DNA of 64,000 nucleotides from Streptomyces sp. NBC_01460 (GTDB lineage Bacteria; Actinomycetota; Actinomycetes; Streptomycetales; Streptomycetaceae). A program made the position numbers and the translations under genes. Shown in pieces: positions 7,936 to 18,596 of the stretch (position 1 is its first letter; every line of letters begins with the position of its first letter). The stretch covers positions 1,984,001 to 2,048,000 of the forward strand of contig NZ_CP109473.1 in assembly GCF_036227405.1 (NCBI RefSeq). The letters are read 5' to 3'. Below the pieces are notes generated by a model, which saw nothing but the letters and a program-made list of their open reading frames with translations, was not told the origin of the DNA and ran no database searches.

Positions 7936-10023
7936 GTGAGCACCAAGCCGACCACCACAGACCTCCAGTGGACCGAATTGGACCAGCGGGCCGTGGACAC
8001 CGTCCGCGTCCTCGCCGCGGACGCCGTACAGAAAGTCGGAAACGGCCACCCGGGTACGGCGATGAGCCTCGCTCCTGCCGCGTACACCCTCTTCCAGAAG
8101 GTGATGCGCCACGACCCGGCGGACGCGGAGTGGACCGGACGCGACCGGTTCGTACTCTCCGCGGGCCACTCCAGCCTGACGCTGTACATCCAGCTCTACC
8201 TCGCCGGATACGGCCTCGAACTGGACGACCTCAAGGCGTTCCGCACCTGGGGCTCCCGGACGCCGGGCCACCCGGAGTACGGCCACACCACGGGTGTCGA
8301 GACGACGACCGGCCCGCTCGGCCAGGGTGTCGCCAACGCCGTGGGCATGGCGATGGCCTCCCGCTACGAGCGCGGTCTCTTCGACCCGCAGGCGGCCCCC
8401 GGGACCTCCCCGTTCGACCACACCGTCTGGGTCGTCGCCGGTGACGGCTGCCTCCAGGAGGGCATCTCGGCCGAGGCGTCCTCGCTCGCCGGCCATCAGA
8501 AGCTCGGCAACCTGGTGCTGCTGTGGGACGACAACCACATCTCGATCGAGGGCGACACGGAGACCGCGGTCTCCGAGGACACCCTCAAGCGCTACGAGGC
8601 CTACGGCTGGCACGTCCAGCGCGTGGACCAGCTGCCCAACGGTGACCTGGACCCCGAGGGTCTGCACCTCGCGCTCCTGGCCGCCAAGGCCGAGACGGAG
8701 CGCCCCTCGTTCATCGCGGCCCGCTCGATCATCGCCTGGCCCGCCCCGAACGCCCAGAACACCGAGGCCGCGCACGGCTCGGCGCTCGGCGACGACGAGA
8801 TCGCGGCCACCAAGCGGGTCCTCGGCTTCGACCCGGAGAAGACCTTCGAGGTCTCCGACGAGGTCATCGCGCACACCCGTGAGGCGCTGGACCGCGGCCG
8901 TGAGGCCAAGGCCGAGTGGGAGAAGACCTTCGCCGCGTGGCGCACCGCCAACCCGGAGCGCGCCGCCGACTTCGACCGGATCGCCGCGGGCGAGCTGCCG
9001 GCGGGCTGGGAGGACGAGCTCCCCGTCTTCGAGGCGGGCCACGGCGTCGCCACGCGTGCCGCGTCCGGCAAGGTCCTCCAGGCGCTCGGCGGTGTCATCC
9101 CCGAGCTGTGGGGCGGCTCCGCCGACCTCGCCGGCTCGAACAACACCACGATCGACAAGACGTCGTCGTTCCTCCCGGCCGGCAACCCGCTGCCCGAGGC
9201 CGACCCGTACGGCCGGACGATCCACTTCGGCATCCGCGAGCACTCCATGGCCGCGGCCATGAACGGCATCGCGCTGCACGGCAACACCCGCGTCTACGGC
9301 GGCACCTTCCTGGTGTTCTCCGACTACATGCGCAACGCCGTGCGTCTCTCCGCACTGATGCACCTCCCGGTCACGTACGTGTGGACGCACGACTCGGTCG
9401 GTCTCGGCGAGGACGGCCCGACGCACCAGCCGGTCGAGCACCTCGCCTCGCTGCGTGCCATCCCGGGCCTGAACGTCGTCCGCCCGGCCGACGCCAACGA
9501 GACGGTCATCGCCTGGCGCGAGATCCTCAAGCGCGGCAAGAAGGACTTCGGCACGAGCGCCCCGCACGGTCTGGCGCTGTCCCGCCAGGGCCTGCCCACC
9601 TACGCGGCGAACGAGAACACCGCCAAGGGCGGTTACGTGCTCCTCGACGCCGAGGGCGGCGAGGCGCAGGCCGTTCTGATCGCCACGGGCTCCGAGGTCC
9701 AGCTGGCCGTCGAGGCCCGCGACGAGCTCCAGGCGGCCGGTGTGCCGACCCGTGTGGTCTCCATGCCGTGTGTCGAGTGGTTCGAGGAGCAGGACCAGGC
9801 GTACAAGGACAGCGTGCTGCCGCCGTCCGTGAAGGCCAGGGTCGCCGTCGAGGCGGGCATCGGACTCACCTGGCACCGGTACGTGGGTGACGCCGGCCGG
9901 ATCGTCTCGCTGGAGCACTTCGGTGCGTCGGCCGACGCCAAGGTCCTCTTCCGCGAGTTCGGCTTCACCGCCGCGCACGTGGCGGAAGCCGCCCGGGAAT
10001 CTCTCGCCGCCGCCGCGCGCTGA
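7936..10023 (+). CDS. tkt: Transketolase
   Basis: This 695-residue thiamine diphosphate enzyme moves two-carbon units between ketose and aldose phosphates in the non-oxidative pentose phosphate pathway. It shows [16 protein letters not shown] near the N-terminus, the ThDP/Mg motif [15 protein letters not shown] followed by WDDNH, and the pyrimidine-domain block [20 protein letters not shown]. Length is normal. It starts at a GTG and leads a five-gene operon (tkt-tal-zwf-opcA-pgl) with gaps of 34 and 5 bases, then overlaps. TAGGCT at 7865-7870 is a possible -10. Confidence 0.97.
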   Translation: MSTKPTTTDLQWTELDQRAVDTVRVLAADAVQKVGNGHPGTAMSLAPAAYTLFQKVMRHDPADAEWTGRDRFVLSAGHSSLTLYIQLYLAGYGLELDDLKAFRTWGSRTPGHPEYGHTTGVETTTGPLGQGVANAVGMAMASRYERGLFDPQAAPGTSPFDHTVWVVAGDGCLQEGISAEASSLAGHQKLGNLVLLWDDNHISIEGDTETAVSEDTLKRYEAYGWHVQRVDQLPNGDLDPEGLHLALLAAKAETERPSFIAARSIIAWPAPNAQNTEAAHGSALGDDEIAATKRVLGFDPEKTFEVSDEVIAHTREALDRGREAKAEWEKTFAAWRTANPERAADFDRIAAGELPAGWEDELPVFEAGHGVATRAASGKVLQALGGVIPELWGGSADLAGSNNTTIDKTSSFLPAGNPLPEADPYGRTIHFGIREHSMAAAMNGIALHGNTRVYGGTFLVFSDYMRNAVRLSALMHLPVTYVWTHDSVGLGEDGPTHQPVEHLASLRAIPGLNVVRPADANETVIAWREILKRGKKDFGTSAPHGLALSRQGLPTYAANENTAKGGYVLLDAEGGEAQAVLIATGSEVQLAVEARDELQAAGVPTRVVSMPCVEWFEEQDQAYKDSVLPPSVKARVAVEAGIGLTWHRYVGDAGRIVSLEHFGASADAKVLFREFGFTAAHVAEAARESLAAAAR

Positions 10024-10057
10024 CGCGGACATACGACTAGTAGGAGATGCAATTCTC

Positions 10058-11176
10058 ATGACAGACGCACTCAAGCGCCTCTCCGACGAGGGCGTGGCGA
10101 TCTGGCTGGACGACCTGTCGCGCAAGCGGATCACGTCCGGCAACCTCGCCGAGCTGATCGACCAGAGCCACGTCGTGGGTGTCACGACCAACCCGTCGAT
10201 CTTCCAGAAGGCGATCTCCCAGGGCGACGGTTACGACCAGCAGCTCACCGACCTCGCCGCCCGCAAGGTGACGGTCGAGGAGGCGATCCGCATGATCACG
10301 ACCGCGGACGTCCGTGACGCCGCCGACATCCTGCGTCCGGTCTTCGACGCGACGGACGGCCAGGACGGCCGGGTCTCCATCGAGGTCGACCCGCGCCTGG
10401 CCCACAACACCCTGGCCACGGTCGCCGAGGCCAAGCAGCTGGCGTGGCTGGTGGACCGGCCGAACACGCTCATCAAGATCCCGGCGACCAAGGCGGGCCT
10501 CCCGGCGATCACGGAGACCATCGGGCGGGGCATCAGCGTCAACGTCACGCTGATCTTCTCGCTGGAGCGGTACCGCGAGGTCATGGACGCCTACCTGGCG
10601 GGCCTGGAGAAGGCGAAGGCCGCGGGCCTGGACCTCTCCAAGATCCACTCGGTGGCGTCCTTCTTCGTGTCCCGCGTGGACACCGAGATCGACAAGCGCC
10701 TGGACGCCGTCGGCACCGACGAGGCGAAGGCCGCGAAGGGCAAGTCCGCCCTCGCCAACGCCCGTCTGGCCTACGAGGCGTACGAGGAGGTCTTCGCGGG
10801 CGACCGCTGGGCCGCCCTGGACAAGGCGCACGCGAACAAGCAGCGTCCGCTCTGGGCCTCCACCGGCGTCAAGGACCCGTCCCTCAAGGACACCCTGTAC
10901 GTCGACGACCTCGTCGCGCCGAACACGGTCAACACCATGCCCGAGGCGACGCTGGACGCCGTGGCCGACCACGGCGAGATCTCCGGCAACACCGTCGGGG
11001 GCCGTTACGACCAGGCCCGCGCCGACCTCGACGCGATCAAGAAGCTCGGGGTCAGCTACGACGACGTCGTCCAGGTACTGGAGGACGAGGGCGTCGAGAA
11101 GTTCGAGTCCGCCTGGAACGACCTGCTCAACTCCACCGAGGCCGAACTCGAGCGCCTCGCTCCTTCGGAGGGCTGA
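10058..11176 (+). CDS. tal: Transaldolase
   Basis: This 372-residue transaldolase of the longer actinobacterial/TalB-like type transfers dihydroxyacetone units in the non-oxidative pentose phosphate pathway. [15 protein letters not shown] marks the N-terminus of the barrel, [11 protein letters not shown] contains the Schiff-base lysine and [14 protein letters not shown] follows. The ATG at 10058 follows an AGGAG about eleven bases upstream; longer in-frame starts run back into tkt and are rejected. It is second in the operon, 34 bases after tkt. Confidence 0.96.
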   Translation: MTDALKRLSDEGVAIWLDDLSRKRITSGNLAELIDQSHVVGVTTNPSIFQKAISQGDGYDQQLTDLAARKVTVEEAIRMITTADVRDAADILRPVFDATDGQDGRVSIEVDPRLAHNTLATVAEAKQLAWLVDRPNTLIKIPATKAGLPAITETIGRGISVNVTLIFSLERYREVMDAYLAGLEKAKAAGLDLSKIHSVASFFVSRVDTEIDKRLDAVGTDEAKAAKGKSALANARLAYEAYEEVFAGDRWAALDKAHANKQRPLWASTGVKDPSLKDTLYVDDLVAPNTVNTMPEATLDAVADHGEISGNTVGGRYDQARADLDAIKKLGVSYDDVVQVLEDEGVEKFESAWNDLLNSTEAELERLAPSEG

Positions 11177-11181
11177 CCACC

Positions 11182-12714
11182 TTGTCTGGTGTTCCCGGAG
11201 CCAACCCGCTCCGTGACGCCCAGGACCGACGGCTCCCGCGCATCGCGGGGCCGTCGGGCCTGGTGATCTTTGGCGTCACGGGCGATTTGTCCCGTAAAAA
11301 GCTGATGCCCGCCGTCTACGACCTGGCCAACCGCGGCCTGCTGCCACCGGGCTTCTCGCTCATCGGCTTCGCGCGCCGCGACTGGGAGGACGAGGACTTC
11401 GCCCAGGTCGTCCACGACGCCGTCAAAGAGCATTCCCGCACCCCGTTCCGCGAAGAGGTCTGGCAGCAGCTCAGCCAGGGCATGCGCTTCGTCCAGGGCA
11501 ACTTCGACGACGACCTCGCGTTCGAGACCCTCAGGGCCACGATCGAGGAGCTCGACAAGGCGCAGGGCACGGGCGGCAACTTCGCCTTCTACCTGTCCGT
11601 GCCGCCGAAGTTCTTCCCCAAGGTCGTCCAGCAGCTGAAGAAGCACGGACTGGCCGACCAGAAGGAAGGCAGCTGGCGACGGGCCGTCATCGAGAAGCCG
11701 TTCGGTCACGACCTGGAGAGCGCGCAGGAGCTGAACCAGCTCGTGCACGACGTCTTCCCGCCGAACGAGGTCTTCCGTATCGACCACTACCTCGGCAAGG
11801 AGACGGTCCAGAACATCCTGGCGCTCCGCTTCGCCAACACGATGTGGGAGCCGATCTGGAACAGGTCGTACGTCGACCACGTCCAGATCACGATGGCCGA
11901 GGACATCGGCATCGGCGGCCGGGCCGGCTACTACGACGGCATCGGCGCCGCCCGTGACGTCATCCAGAACCACCTGCTCCAGCTCCTGGCGCTGACGGCG
12001 ATGGAGGAGCCCGGCTCCTTCCACCCCAAGGCCCTGGTCGCCGAGAAGCTGAAGGTGCTCACGGCGGTGGAGCTGCCCGAGGACCTGGGCAAGCACACGG
12101 TGCGCGGCCAGTACGCGCACGCCTGGCAGGGCGGCGAGGAAGCGCTCGGCTATCTGGAGGAGGACGGCATCGACCCCAAGTCGAAGACCGACACCTTCGC
12201 CGCGATCAAGCTGACGATCAACAACCGCCGCTGGGCGGGCGTGCCGTTCTACCTCCGCACCGGCAAGCGCCTCGGCCGCCGGGTCACGGAGATCGCGGTC
12301 GTCTTCAAGCGCGCCCCCTACCTGCCCTTCGAAGTCGGCGCGACGGAGGAGCTCGGCGGCAACGCCCTGGTCATCCGCGTGCAGCCGGACGAGGGGGTCA
12401 CGGTCCGGTTCGGCTCCAAGGTGCCCGGTACCTCCATGGAGGTACGGGACGTCACGATGGACTTCGCCTACGGCGAGTCCTTCACGGAGTCCAGCCCGGA
12501 GGCGTACGAGCGGCTCATCCTCGACGTGCTGCTCGGCGACGCCAACCTCTTCCCGCGCCACCAGGAGGTCGAGCTCTCCTGGAACATCCTCGACCCGATC
12601 GAGGAGTACTGGGACAAGCACGGCAAGCCCGCCCAGTACGCGGCCGGTACGTGGGGCCCGGCCGAGGCCGACGAGATGCTCGCACGCGACGGACGGAGCT
12701 GGCGCCGGCCATGA
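11182..12714 (+). CDS. zwf: Glucose-6-phosphate 1-dehydrogenase
   Basis: This 510-residue enzyme oxidises glucose 6-phosphate to 6-phosphogluconolactone, the entry step of the oxidative pentose phosphate pathway. The coenzyme motif FGVTGDLSRKKLMPA and the active-site signature RIDHYLGKE are intact. The best start is a rare TTG at 11182, ten bases after GGAGGG; the reading frame upstream runs through tal without a usable ATG or GTG, so a weak start may hold Zwf below the other enzymes. It begins five bases after tal and overlaps opcA by four bases. Confidence 0.94.
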   Translation: MSGVPGANPLRDAQDRRLPRIAGPSGLVIFGVTGDLSRKKLMPAVYDLANRGLLPPGFSLIGFARRDWEDEDFAQVVHDAVKEHSRTPFREEVWQQLSQGMRFVQGNFDDDLAFETLRATIEELDKAQGTGGNFAFYLSVPPKFFPKVVQQLKKHGLADQKEGSWRRAVIEKPFGHDLESAQELNQLVHDVFPPNEVFRIDHYLGKETVQNILALRFANTMWEPIWNRSYVDHVQITMAEDIGIGGRAGYYDGIGAARDVIQNHLLQLLALTAMEEPGSFHPKALVAEKLKVLTAVELPEDLGKHTVRGQYAHAWQGGEEALGYLEEDGIDPKSKTDTFAAIKLTINNRRWAGVPFYLRTGKRLGRRVTEIAVVFKRAPYLPFEVGATEELGGNALVIRVQPDEGVTVRFGSKVPGTSMEVRDVTMDFAYGESFTESSPEAYERLILDVLLGDANLFPRHQEVELSWNILDPIEEYWDKHGKPAQYAAGTWGPAEADEMLARDGRSWRRP

Positions 12715-13748
12715 AGATCGATCTCACGGAAACCACGTCCAGCAAGATCAACCAGGCCCTCATCTCGGCCCGCCGTGACATCGGCTCCCCCGCCGTCGGC
12801 ATGGTGCTCACCCTGGTGATCGTCACGGACGAGGAGAACGCGTACGACGCCCTCAAGGCGGCGAACGACTCCTCGCGCGAGCACCCCTCGCGGATCATCG
12901 TGGTGATCAAGAGGGTCAGCCGTTCGCCGCGGGCGCGCCGCGACGCCCGGCTCGACGCCGAGATCCGGGTCGGCTCCGACGCCGGCTCGGGCGAGACCGT
13001 CGTCCTGCGTCTGCACGGCGAGCTGGCCAACCACGCCCAGTCCGTCGTCCTGCCGCTGTTGCTGCCGGACGCCCCGGTGGTGGCGTGGTGGCCCGAGGAC
13101 GCTCCGGCGGACCCGGCCAAGGACCCGCTGGGCGCGCTCGCCCAGCGCCGCATCACCGACACCTACTCCGCCGAGCACCCGCTCGACGAGCTGTCGGTGC
13201 GCGCGGCGACGTACCGGCCCGGCGACACGGACCTGGCCTGGACCCGCATCACGCCGTGGCGCTCGATGCTGGCGGCGGCGCTCGACCAGCAGCCCGCGCA
13301 GGTCGTCTCGGCGACGGTCGAGGGCGAGTCCGACAACCCGAGCTGCGAGCTGCTGGCCATGTGGCTCGCGGACCGGCTCGGCGTCCCGGTCGAGCGCACC
13401 CTCTCCGGTGGCCCCGGCCTGACGGCGGTGCGGCTGGAGACCAGGAACGGCGTGATCGTCCTGGACCGTCCCGACGGTTCCCTGGCGACGCTCTGCATGG
13501 CCGGCCAGCCGGACCGCGCGGTCGCGCTCAAGCGGCGGGAGACCGCCGAGCTCCTCGCGGAGGAGCTGCGCCGCCTGGACCCGGACAACATCTACGAGGC
13601 CACGGTGAAGTTCGGCGTGGAGCGCCTCGGCGGACCCACGGAGGCGTCCTCCGTGGGTGCGGGTTCGGGGCAGAAGCGGCAGGAGCCCACGGGTTCCGCC
13701 GCCCCTGCCGCGAAGAAGGCGGCTGCCAAGAAGGCGGCGTCGAAGTGA
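12711..13748 (+). CDS. opcA: Glucose-6-phosphate dehydrogenase assembly protein OpcA
   Basis: OpcA-family proteins act as assembly or redox-responsive activators of Zwf; they are found in actinobacteria and cyanobacteria. This one has 345 residues, begins MKIDLTETTSSKINQAL and contains the conserved VVLPLLLPDAPVVAWWPEDAP block. The final 40 residues are Lys/Ala-rich (AAKKAAAKKAASK), an extension seen in some Streptomyces copies. It starts at the ATG overlapping the zwf stop and its own stop overlaps the pgl start (GTGA), so Zwf, OpcA and Pgl are made in coupled fashion. Confidence 0.94.
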   Translation: MKIDLTETTSSKINQALISARRDIGSPAVGMVLTLVIVTDEENAYDALKAANDSSREHPSRIIVVIKRVSRSPRARRDARLDAEIRVGSDAGSGETVVLRLHGELANHAQSVVLPLLLPDAPVVAWWPEDAPADPAKDPLGALAQRRITDTYSAEHPLDELSVRAATYRPGDTDLAWTRITPWRSMLAAALDQQPAQVVSATVEGESDNPSCELLAMWLADRLGVPVERTLSGGPGLTAVRLETRNGVIVLDRPDGSLATLCMAGQPDRAVALKRRETAELLAEELRRLDPDNIYEATVKFGVERLGGPTEASSVGAGSGQKRQEPTGSAAPAAKKAAAKKAASK

Positions 13749-14527
13749 GCGCTCCGCAGCTCGTCGTGCACCGCGACAAGGAGCTGATGGCCCAGGCCGC
13801 GGCGGCCAGGCTGATCACGAAGATCGTGGACGCCCAGGCCGCCCGGGGCTCCGCCTCGGTGGTCCTCACCGGCGGGCGCAACGGCAACGGCCTGCTGGCC
13901 GCGCTCGCCGGGTCGCCCGCGCGGGACGCCATCGACTGGTCGCGGCTCGATCTGTGGTGGGGCGACGAGCGTTTCCTGCCCGAGGGCGACCCGGAGCGCA
14001 ACGTCACGCAGGCCCGCGAGGCCCTGCTGGACAAGGTGGCGCTGGACCCCTCCCGGGTCCACGCGATGCCGGCGTCGGACGGGCCGTACGGCGGCGACGC
14101 CGACGCCGCCGCCGCGGGGTACGCGGCGGAGCTGGCCGCCGCCGCGGGCCCGGAGGACCACGGGCCCGTACCGGCGTTCGACGTGCTGATGCTGGGCGTC
14201 GGCCCGGACACGCACGTCGCGTCGCTCTTCCCCGAACTGCCCGCGGTGCGGGAGACCGAGCGCACCGTCGTCGGTGTGCACGGTGCTCCCAAGCCGCCGC
14301 CCACCCGTGTCTCGCTCACGCTGCCGGCCATCCGGGCGGCACGTGAGGTGTGGCTTCTGGCCGCGGGTGAGGACAAGGCGGAGGCGGCGGAGATCGCGCT
14401 GTCGGGTGCCGGGGAGATCCAGGCCCCGGCGGCGGGAGCGTACGGCCGCAGCCGCACGCTCTGGCTGCTGGACGCGGCGGCAGCGTCGAAGCTGCCGCGC
14501 GCGCTGTATCCGCCCGCCTCGGCGTAA
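13745..14527 (+). CDS. pgl: 6-phosphogluconolactonase
   Basis: This 260-residue DevB/SOL-type lactonase hydrolyses 6-phosphogluconolactone to 6-phosphogluconate, completing the step begun by Zwf. The blocks SVVLTGGRNGNGLLAAL, WWGDERFLP and LGVGPDTHVASLFP are characteristic. The GTG start overlaps the opcA stop. It is the last gene of the operon, and a strong hairpin with a T stretch follows 15 bases later. Confidence 0.94.
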   Translation: MSAPQLVVHRDKELMAQAAAARLITKIVDAQAARGSASVVLTGGRNGNGLLAALAGSPARDAIDWSRLDLWWGDERFLPEGDPERNVTQAREALLDKVALDPSRVHAMPASDGPYGGDADAAAAGYAAELAAAAGPEDHGPVPAFDVLMLGVGPDTHVASLFPELPAVRETERTVVGVHGAPKPPPTRVSLTLPAIRAAREVWLLAAGEDKAEAAEIALSGAGEIQAPAAGAYGRSRTLWLLDAAAASKLPRALYPPASA

Positions 14528-14541
14528 CGCGGTACCGCAGG

Positions 14542-14579
14542 GGCCCGGCCCCGCTCCTCGGAGCGGGGCCGGGCCTTTC
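14542..14579 (+). terminator. Intrinsic terminator of the tkt-pgl operon
   Basis: GGCCCGGCCCCGCTC and GAGCGGGGCCGGGCC form a perfect 15-base stem with a four-base loop, followed by TTTCG. The stretch from here to 14776 (about 200 bases, very GC-rich) shows no gene. Confidence 0.85.
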
Positions 14580-14776
14580 GCCGTGGCCGCGGCGGGCCGC
14601 CGGCCGGGAGGCCGTGGAGGTCACCGCCCGCCGGGAGGCCGGCGGAGGTCCGCCGTGCCCGGCCGCCCGGCCGGGCACGGCGGACGCGTGGCCGCAGCCG
14701 GGCTCCCGTGCCGTCGCGGGATCGAGGGCATGGGCGACCACCACGCTCGCCCGGTGACCGCGGCCCCGCGGCACCC

Positions 14777-16285
14777 TCAGCCGCGCTCCAGGAAGGGCTC
14801 CAGCAGCCCCGGGACGGCGTCGGAGGCGAAGGCGAGCCCTTCGGAGGCGTCCGTGTCGTGGGCCGTGTAGGCGCCGGCTCCCGCGGCCGTCGTGGCGGTG
14901 ACGCTCAGCAGCCCGGCCCTCCGCTGGAAGAAGGACTGCTTCACCGTCCAGCCGATCACACCTGTCCGTCGCAGGGCCGCCGTGGAGCGCCGGACGCTGC
15001 CGGAGCGGGTCACCAGGTAGCCGCCGCTGAGGGTGTGCCCCAGCGAGCGGTACGCGTCGAGGGCCAGGAGCACCCCGACGGGCACGGCCACCACCGCGCA
15101 GGCGGACGCCGTCCACAGCAGCACGGGTGTGAGCAGGACGCCGAGGACCGCCTGGACCAGCACGGGCACCAGCGTCACGACGAGGGCGCGGCGCAGCCGC
15201 CGGCCCCGGGCCGCGCGGGGATGGGCCGTCAGGGGCGCGCCGGTCGGGGTGGCGCTCTCCCGCAGCACCTCTGCGGCGATCGTGTCGGCCAGCGCCCGGG
15301 GAGCGACCGGCAGCAGCGTGTCGTGCTCGGCGCCCCGCGACTCCTCGTCCTTGGCGAGCCCGGTCGTGATGGCGTCCACCCGGGCGGCGCCCAGCAGCCG
15401 GACGCCGAGCGGCTCGACCAGGTCCACACCCCTCAACCGCCGCTCCTCGACGGAGAGGGAGCGCGCGGTGAGGAGGCCGCGCCTGACCCGCAGGGTGCCG
15501 CCCGGTTCGCGTTCCAGGCGGTAGTTCCACCACATCTCGATCCAGAGCCCGAGGGCGCCGACGACACCGGCGACCAGTGCGGCCAGGACGAGGACGGTGA
15601 TCGCCCAGACCAGCGGGGTGTCCCGGAAGCGGTCGGTGACCCAGTCGATGACCTCGCCCTGCGCACCGACCCAGTCGCTGATCTGCATCACCCCGCCGAC
15701 CGCCGCGCCGGCGAGCGCGGGCGCGACGAAGGAGACCGGTGCGTACCGGATCCAGCGGGGGTCGAGGGTGGCCAGCTCGCCCTCGCGGTGCGTCCCCGGG
15801 GCCGTCGTGGCGCCCCGGTCGAGGAGGTCCCGGCGCAGCCGTTCGCCCTCCGCCCGGGAGACGGGGTCGAGCTCAAGGGCGGAGTCGCCGCCGGTGTGCT
15901 CGCCGGTGCCGATGCGGACGGTGACCAGCCCCAGGAGCCGCAGCAGGAGGTGCGCGGTGAGGTCGACGCTCCGGATCCGCTCGCGGGACAGCGAACGGCG
16001 CTTCACCAGGAGGAGCCCGCTGTGCAGATCGACGCGCTCGGCGCCGATGCGGTAGCGGGTGCGCCGCCACCGCACGTAGTCACCGCCGGCCGCGCAGCCG
16101 ATCAGGAGGGCCGCTCCGGCCAGCACCCAGCCGACCGCCCTCGCGTACCCGACCGGGGCGGCCAGGGCCACCGTGACCGGCACGGCGGCGCTCGCCGCGA
16201 CCCCCGCCATGACCAGCGCGGTGACCAGGACCGTGCGGGGATGGAGCCGCCGCCAGCCGGGGCCGCTGTCGGCGGCGGTGCTCAC
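14777..16285 (-). CDS. Membrane protein with bacterial PH (DUF304, YdbT-like) domains
   Basis: This 502-residue membrane protein has paired hydrophobic segments near the N-terminus (LVTALVMAGVAASAAVPVTVALA, VGWVLAGAALLIGCAAGG), in the middle and near residue 380. Each is followed by a PH-like module (YRIGAERVDLHSGLLLVKRRSLSRERIRSVDL; YRLEREPGGTLRVRRGLLTARSLSVEERRLRGVDLV; GGYLVTRSGSVRRSTAALRRTGVIGW). This is the YdbT architecture of three DUF304 repeats. The start GTG overlaps the stop of the smaller PH-domain gene, so the two are a coupled YdbS/YdbT-like pair. In Bacillus that pair has been tied to envelope and antimicrobial tolerance. The role here is unproven. Confidence 0.85.
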   Translation of the reverse strand: MSTAADSGPGWRRLHPRTVLVTALVMAGVAASAAVPVTVALAAPVGYARAVGWVLAGAALLIGCAAGGDYVRWRRTRYRIGAERVDLHSGLLLVKRRSLSRERIRSVDLTAHLLLRLLGLVTVRIGTGEHTGGDSALELDPVSRAEGERLRRDLLDRGATTAPGTHREGELATLDPRWIRYAPVSFVAPALAGAAVGGVMQISDWVGAQGEVIDWVTDRFRDTPLVWAITVLVLAALVAGVVGALGLWIEMWWNYRLEREPGGTLRVRRGLLTARSLSVEERRLRGVDLVEPLGVRLLGAARVDAITTGLAKDEESRGAEHDTLLPVAPRALADTIAAEVLRESATPTGAPLTAHPRAARGRRLRRALVVTLVPVLVQAVLGVLLTPVLLWTASACAVVAVPVGVLLALDAYRSLGHTLSGGYLVTRSGSVRRSTAALRRTGVIGWTVKQSFFQRRAGLLSVTATTAAGAGAYTAHDTDASEGLAFASDAVPGLLEPFLERG

Positions 16286-16785
16286 GTGGCGTCCCCGGGG
16301 GTGTCCTGGGTGATGCGGGTCAGCCGCTCCGCGAGCTCCGCGGCCGTCCCGTGGGCCAGTCCCCCGATCCGTACGGCTCCCTTGGCGGAGGCGGTGGTGA
16401 CGGTGACCGTGGCCAGTCCGAAGAGCTGTTCCAGGGGTCCGCGCACGGTGTCGACGGTCTGGATGCGGGACATCGGCGCGATCCGCCACTCCCGCAGGAG
16501 GACGCCGGTGCTCACGTAGACCGCCTCCTCGGTGACCTCCCAGCGGTGGGTGCGGAACCACCAGAGGGGGAGGAGGACGGCGCACAGCAGCCCGACGGCC
16601 GCCGACGCGACGGCCGCGGTCAGCAGCCAGAACCTGGCGGGAGCGAGGAACGCCCCCAGCGGACCCAGGACCACCACCGGTACCGCCGTCAGCAGCAGAC
16701 ACCGGGCCCGCCACCAGCCGACGGCCCCGCGGGCCGGCGCGTTGCGCGGCGTCCGCAGCCGTATCGTCCCCTCCCCCGTGGTCAT
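16282..16785 (-). CDS. Membrane protein with single bacterial PH (DUF304, YdbS-like) domain
   Basis: This 167-residue protein has two membrane segments (CLLLTAVPVVVLGPLGAFLA and FWLLTAAVASAAVGLLCAVL) followed by one PH-like domain (WEVTEEAVYVSTGVLLREWRIAPMSRIQTVDTVRGPLEQLFGLATVTVTT). Its stop overlaps the start of the larger partner (GTGA). It lies three bases after pgi, so it may be co-transcribed with it although no metabolic link is evident. Confidence 0.85.
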   Translation of the reverse strand: MTTGEGTIRLRTPRNAPARGAVGWWRARCLLLTAVPVVVLGPLGAFLAPARFWLLTAAVASAAVGLLCAVLLPLWWFRTHRWEVTEEAVYVSTGVLLREWRIAPMSRIQTVDTVRGPLEQLFGLATVTVTTASAKGAVRIGGLAHGTAAELAERLTRITQDTPGDAT

Positions 16786-16788
16786 CGC

Positions 16789-18441
16789 TCAGCGGCCCCG
16801 CAGCGACCGGTACGTCGAGACGAGCGCGGCGGTGGAGCTGTCCAGCTGGTCCCCTCCGGTGCCCTCGGTCAGGACCGGCTCGATCTTCTTGGCCAGGACC
16901 TTGCCCAGCTCGACGCCCCACTGGTCGAAGGAGTCGATGTTCCAGACGGCGCCCTGCACGAAGACCTTGTGCTCGTACAGCGCGATGAGCTGGCCGAGCA
17001 CCGAGGGGGTGAGCCGGTCGGCGAGGATCGTGGTCGTCGGGTGGTTGCCGAGGAACGTCTTGTGCGGCACGAGCTCCTCCGCGACGCCTTCCGCGCGGAC
17101 CTCGTCGGGCGTCTTGCCGAAGGCGAGGGCCTGGGTCTGCGCGAAGAAGTTGGCCATCAGCAGGTCGTGCTGGGCGATCAGTCCGGGCAGCAGGTCCTGG
17201 ACCGGCGCGGCGAAGCCGATGAAGTCGGCCGGGATGACCTTGGTGCCCTGGTGGATCAACTGGTAGTAGGCGTGCTGCCCGTTGGTGCCGGGGGTGCCCC
17301 AGACGACCGGGCCCGTCTCCCACTCGACCGGATTGCCGTCGCGGTCCACGGACTTGCCGTTGGACTCCATGTCCAGCTGCTGCAAGTAGGCGGTGAACTT
17401 GGACAGGTAGTGGCTGTAGGGCAGGACCGCGTGGGACTGGGCGTCGAAGAAGTTGCCGTACCAGACGCCGAGCAGGCCGAGCAGCAGCGGGGCGTTCTCC
17501 TCGGCGGGGGCGGTGCGGAAGTGCTCGTCGACGAGGTGGAAGCCGTCGAGCATCTCGCGGAAGCGCTCGGGTCCGATGGCGATCATCAGCGAGAGACCGA
17601 TCGCCGAGTCGTAGGAGTAACGGCCGCCGACCCAGTCCCAGAACTCGAACATGTTGGCCGTGTCGATGCCGAAGTCCGTGACCTTGTCGGCGTTGGTCGA
17701 GAGCGCCACGAAGTGCTTGGCGACAGCCTCCTGACCCGCCCTCAGCCCGGTGAGGAGCCAGTCGCGGGCGGACGTGGCGTTGGTGATGGTCTCGATCGTC
17801 GTGAAGGTCTTGGACGCGACGATGAACAGCGTCTCGGCCGGGTCCAGGTCGTGGACGGCCTCGTGGAGGTCGGCGCCGTCGACGTTGGACACGAAGCGGA
17901 CGGTGAGCGAGCGGTCCGTGAAGGAGCGCAGCACCTCGTAGGCCATGGCCGGTCCGAGGTCGGAGCCGCCGATGCCGATGTTCACGATGTTCTTGACCGG
18001 CTTGCCGGTGTGCCCGGTCCACTCCCCGGCCCTGACCCGGTCGGCGAAGGACGCCATCTTGTCCAGGACGGCGTGCACGGCCGGCACGACGTTCTCGCCG
18101 TCGACCTCGATCACGGCGTCGCGCGGGGCGCGCAGCGCGGTGTGCAGGACGGCGCGGTCCTCGGTGGTGTTGATCTTCTCGCCGCGGAACATCGCGTCCC
18201 GCAGGCCGGCCACTCCCGTCGCGGCCGCGAGGTCACGCAGCAGACGCAGGGTCTCGTCGGTGACCAGGTGCTTGGAGTAGTCGATGTGGAGGTCGCCGAC
18301 CCGCAGGGTGTACGCCGTCCCCCGGTCCGGCGCGTCGGCGAACAGCCGGCGCAGATGGGTGTCGCCGAACTCCTCACGGTGCTTGCCGAGAGCCGCCCAC
18401 TCGGGCGTCTGGTTCAGCTTGGTTCGGCTTTGTGCGTTCAT
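16789..18441 (-). CDS. pgi: Glucose-6-phosphate isomerase
   Basis: This 550-residue enzyme interconverts glucose 6-phosphate and fructose 6-phosphate. Family blocks are [41 protein letters not shown], and [18 protein letters not shown] with the catalytic region. Length is standard for the large bacterial/eukaryotic-like Pgi type. It sits between the pentose phosphate operon and glycolytic genes, so it directs carbon between both. No clear ribosome-binding site precedes the ATG; a weak AAGTGGG lies upstream. Confidence 0.96.
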   Translation of the reverse strand: MNAQSRTKLNQTPEWAALGKHREEFGDTHLRRLFADAPDRGTAYTLRVGDLHIDYSKHLVTDETLRLLRDLAAATGVAGLRDAMFRGEKINTTEDRAVLHTALRAPRDAVIEVDGENVVPAVHAVLDKMASFADRVRAGEWTGHTGKPVKNIVNIGIGGSDLGPAMAYEVLRSFTDRSLTVRFVSNVDGADLHEAVHDLDPAETLFIVASKTFTTIETITNATSARDWLLTGLRAGQEAVAKHFVALSTNADKVTDFGIDTANMFEFWDWVGGRYSYDSAIGLSLMIAIGPERFREMLDGFHLVDEHFRTAPAEENAPLLLGLLGVWYGNFFDAQSHAVLPYSHYLSKFTAYLQQLDMESNGKSVDRDGNPVEWETGPVVWGTPGTNGQHAYYQLIHQGTKVIPADFIGFAAPVQDLLPGLIAQHDLLMANFFAQTQALAFGKTPDEVRAEGVAEELVPHKTFLGNHPTTTILADRLTPSVLGQLIALYEHKVFVQGAVWNIDSFDQWGVELGKVLAKKIEPVLTEGTGGDQLDSSTAALVSTYRSLRGR

Positions 18442-18596
18442 CCCGGAAATCGCCCACTTCTTCTCGTACCTGCAACCTTCCCCGCTGCCCCTCCAACCTA
18501 ATTGATCTGGAGGGTGCGTCGGGGCAACGGCGGGCTACGAGGGGGCATACGGATTCCGGCCGGGCACCCAGGGGGTGACCGGCCGGTGAACAACGT

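Noticed and set aside
14777..18022. Open frame of 1081 codons on the minus strand spanning the PH-domain genes and part of pgi
   Set aside because: Only the last 502 residues resemble a protein; the earlier part is an out-of-frame reading of pgi and the smaller PH gene.
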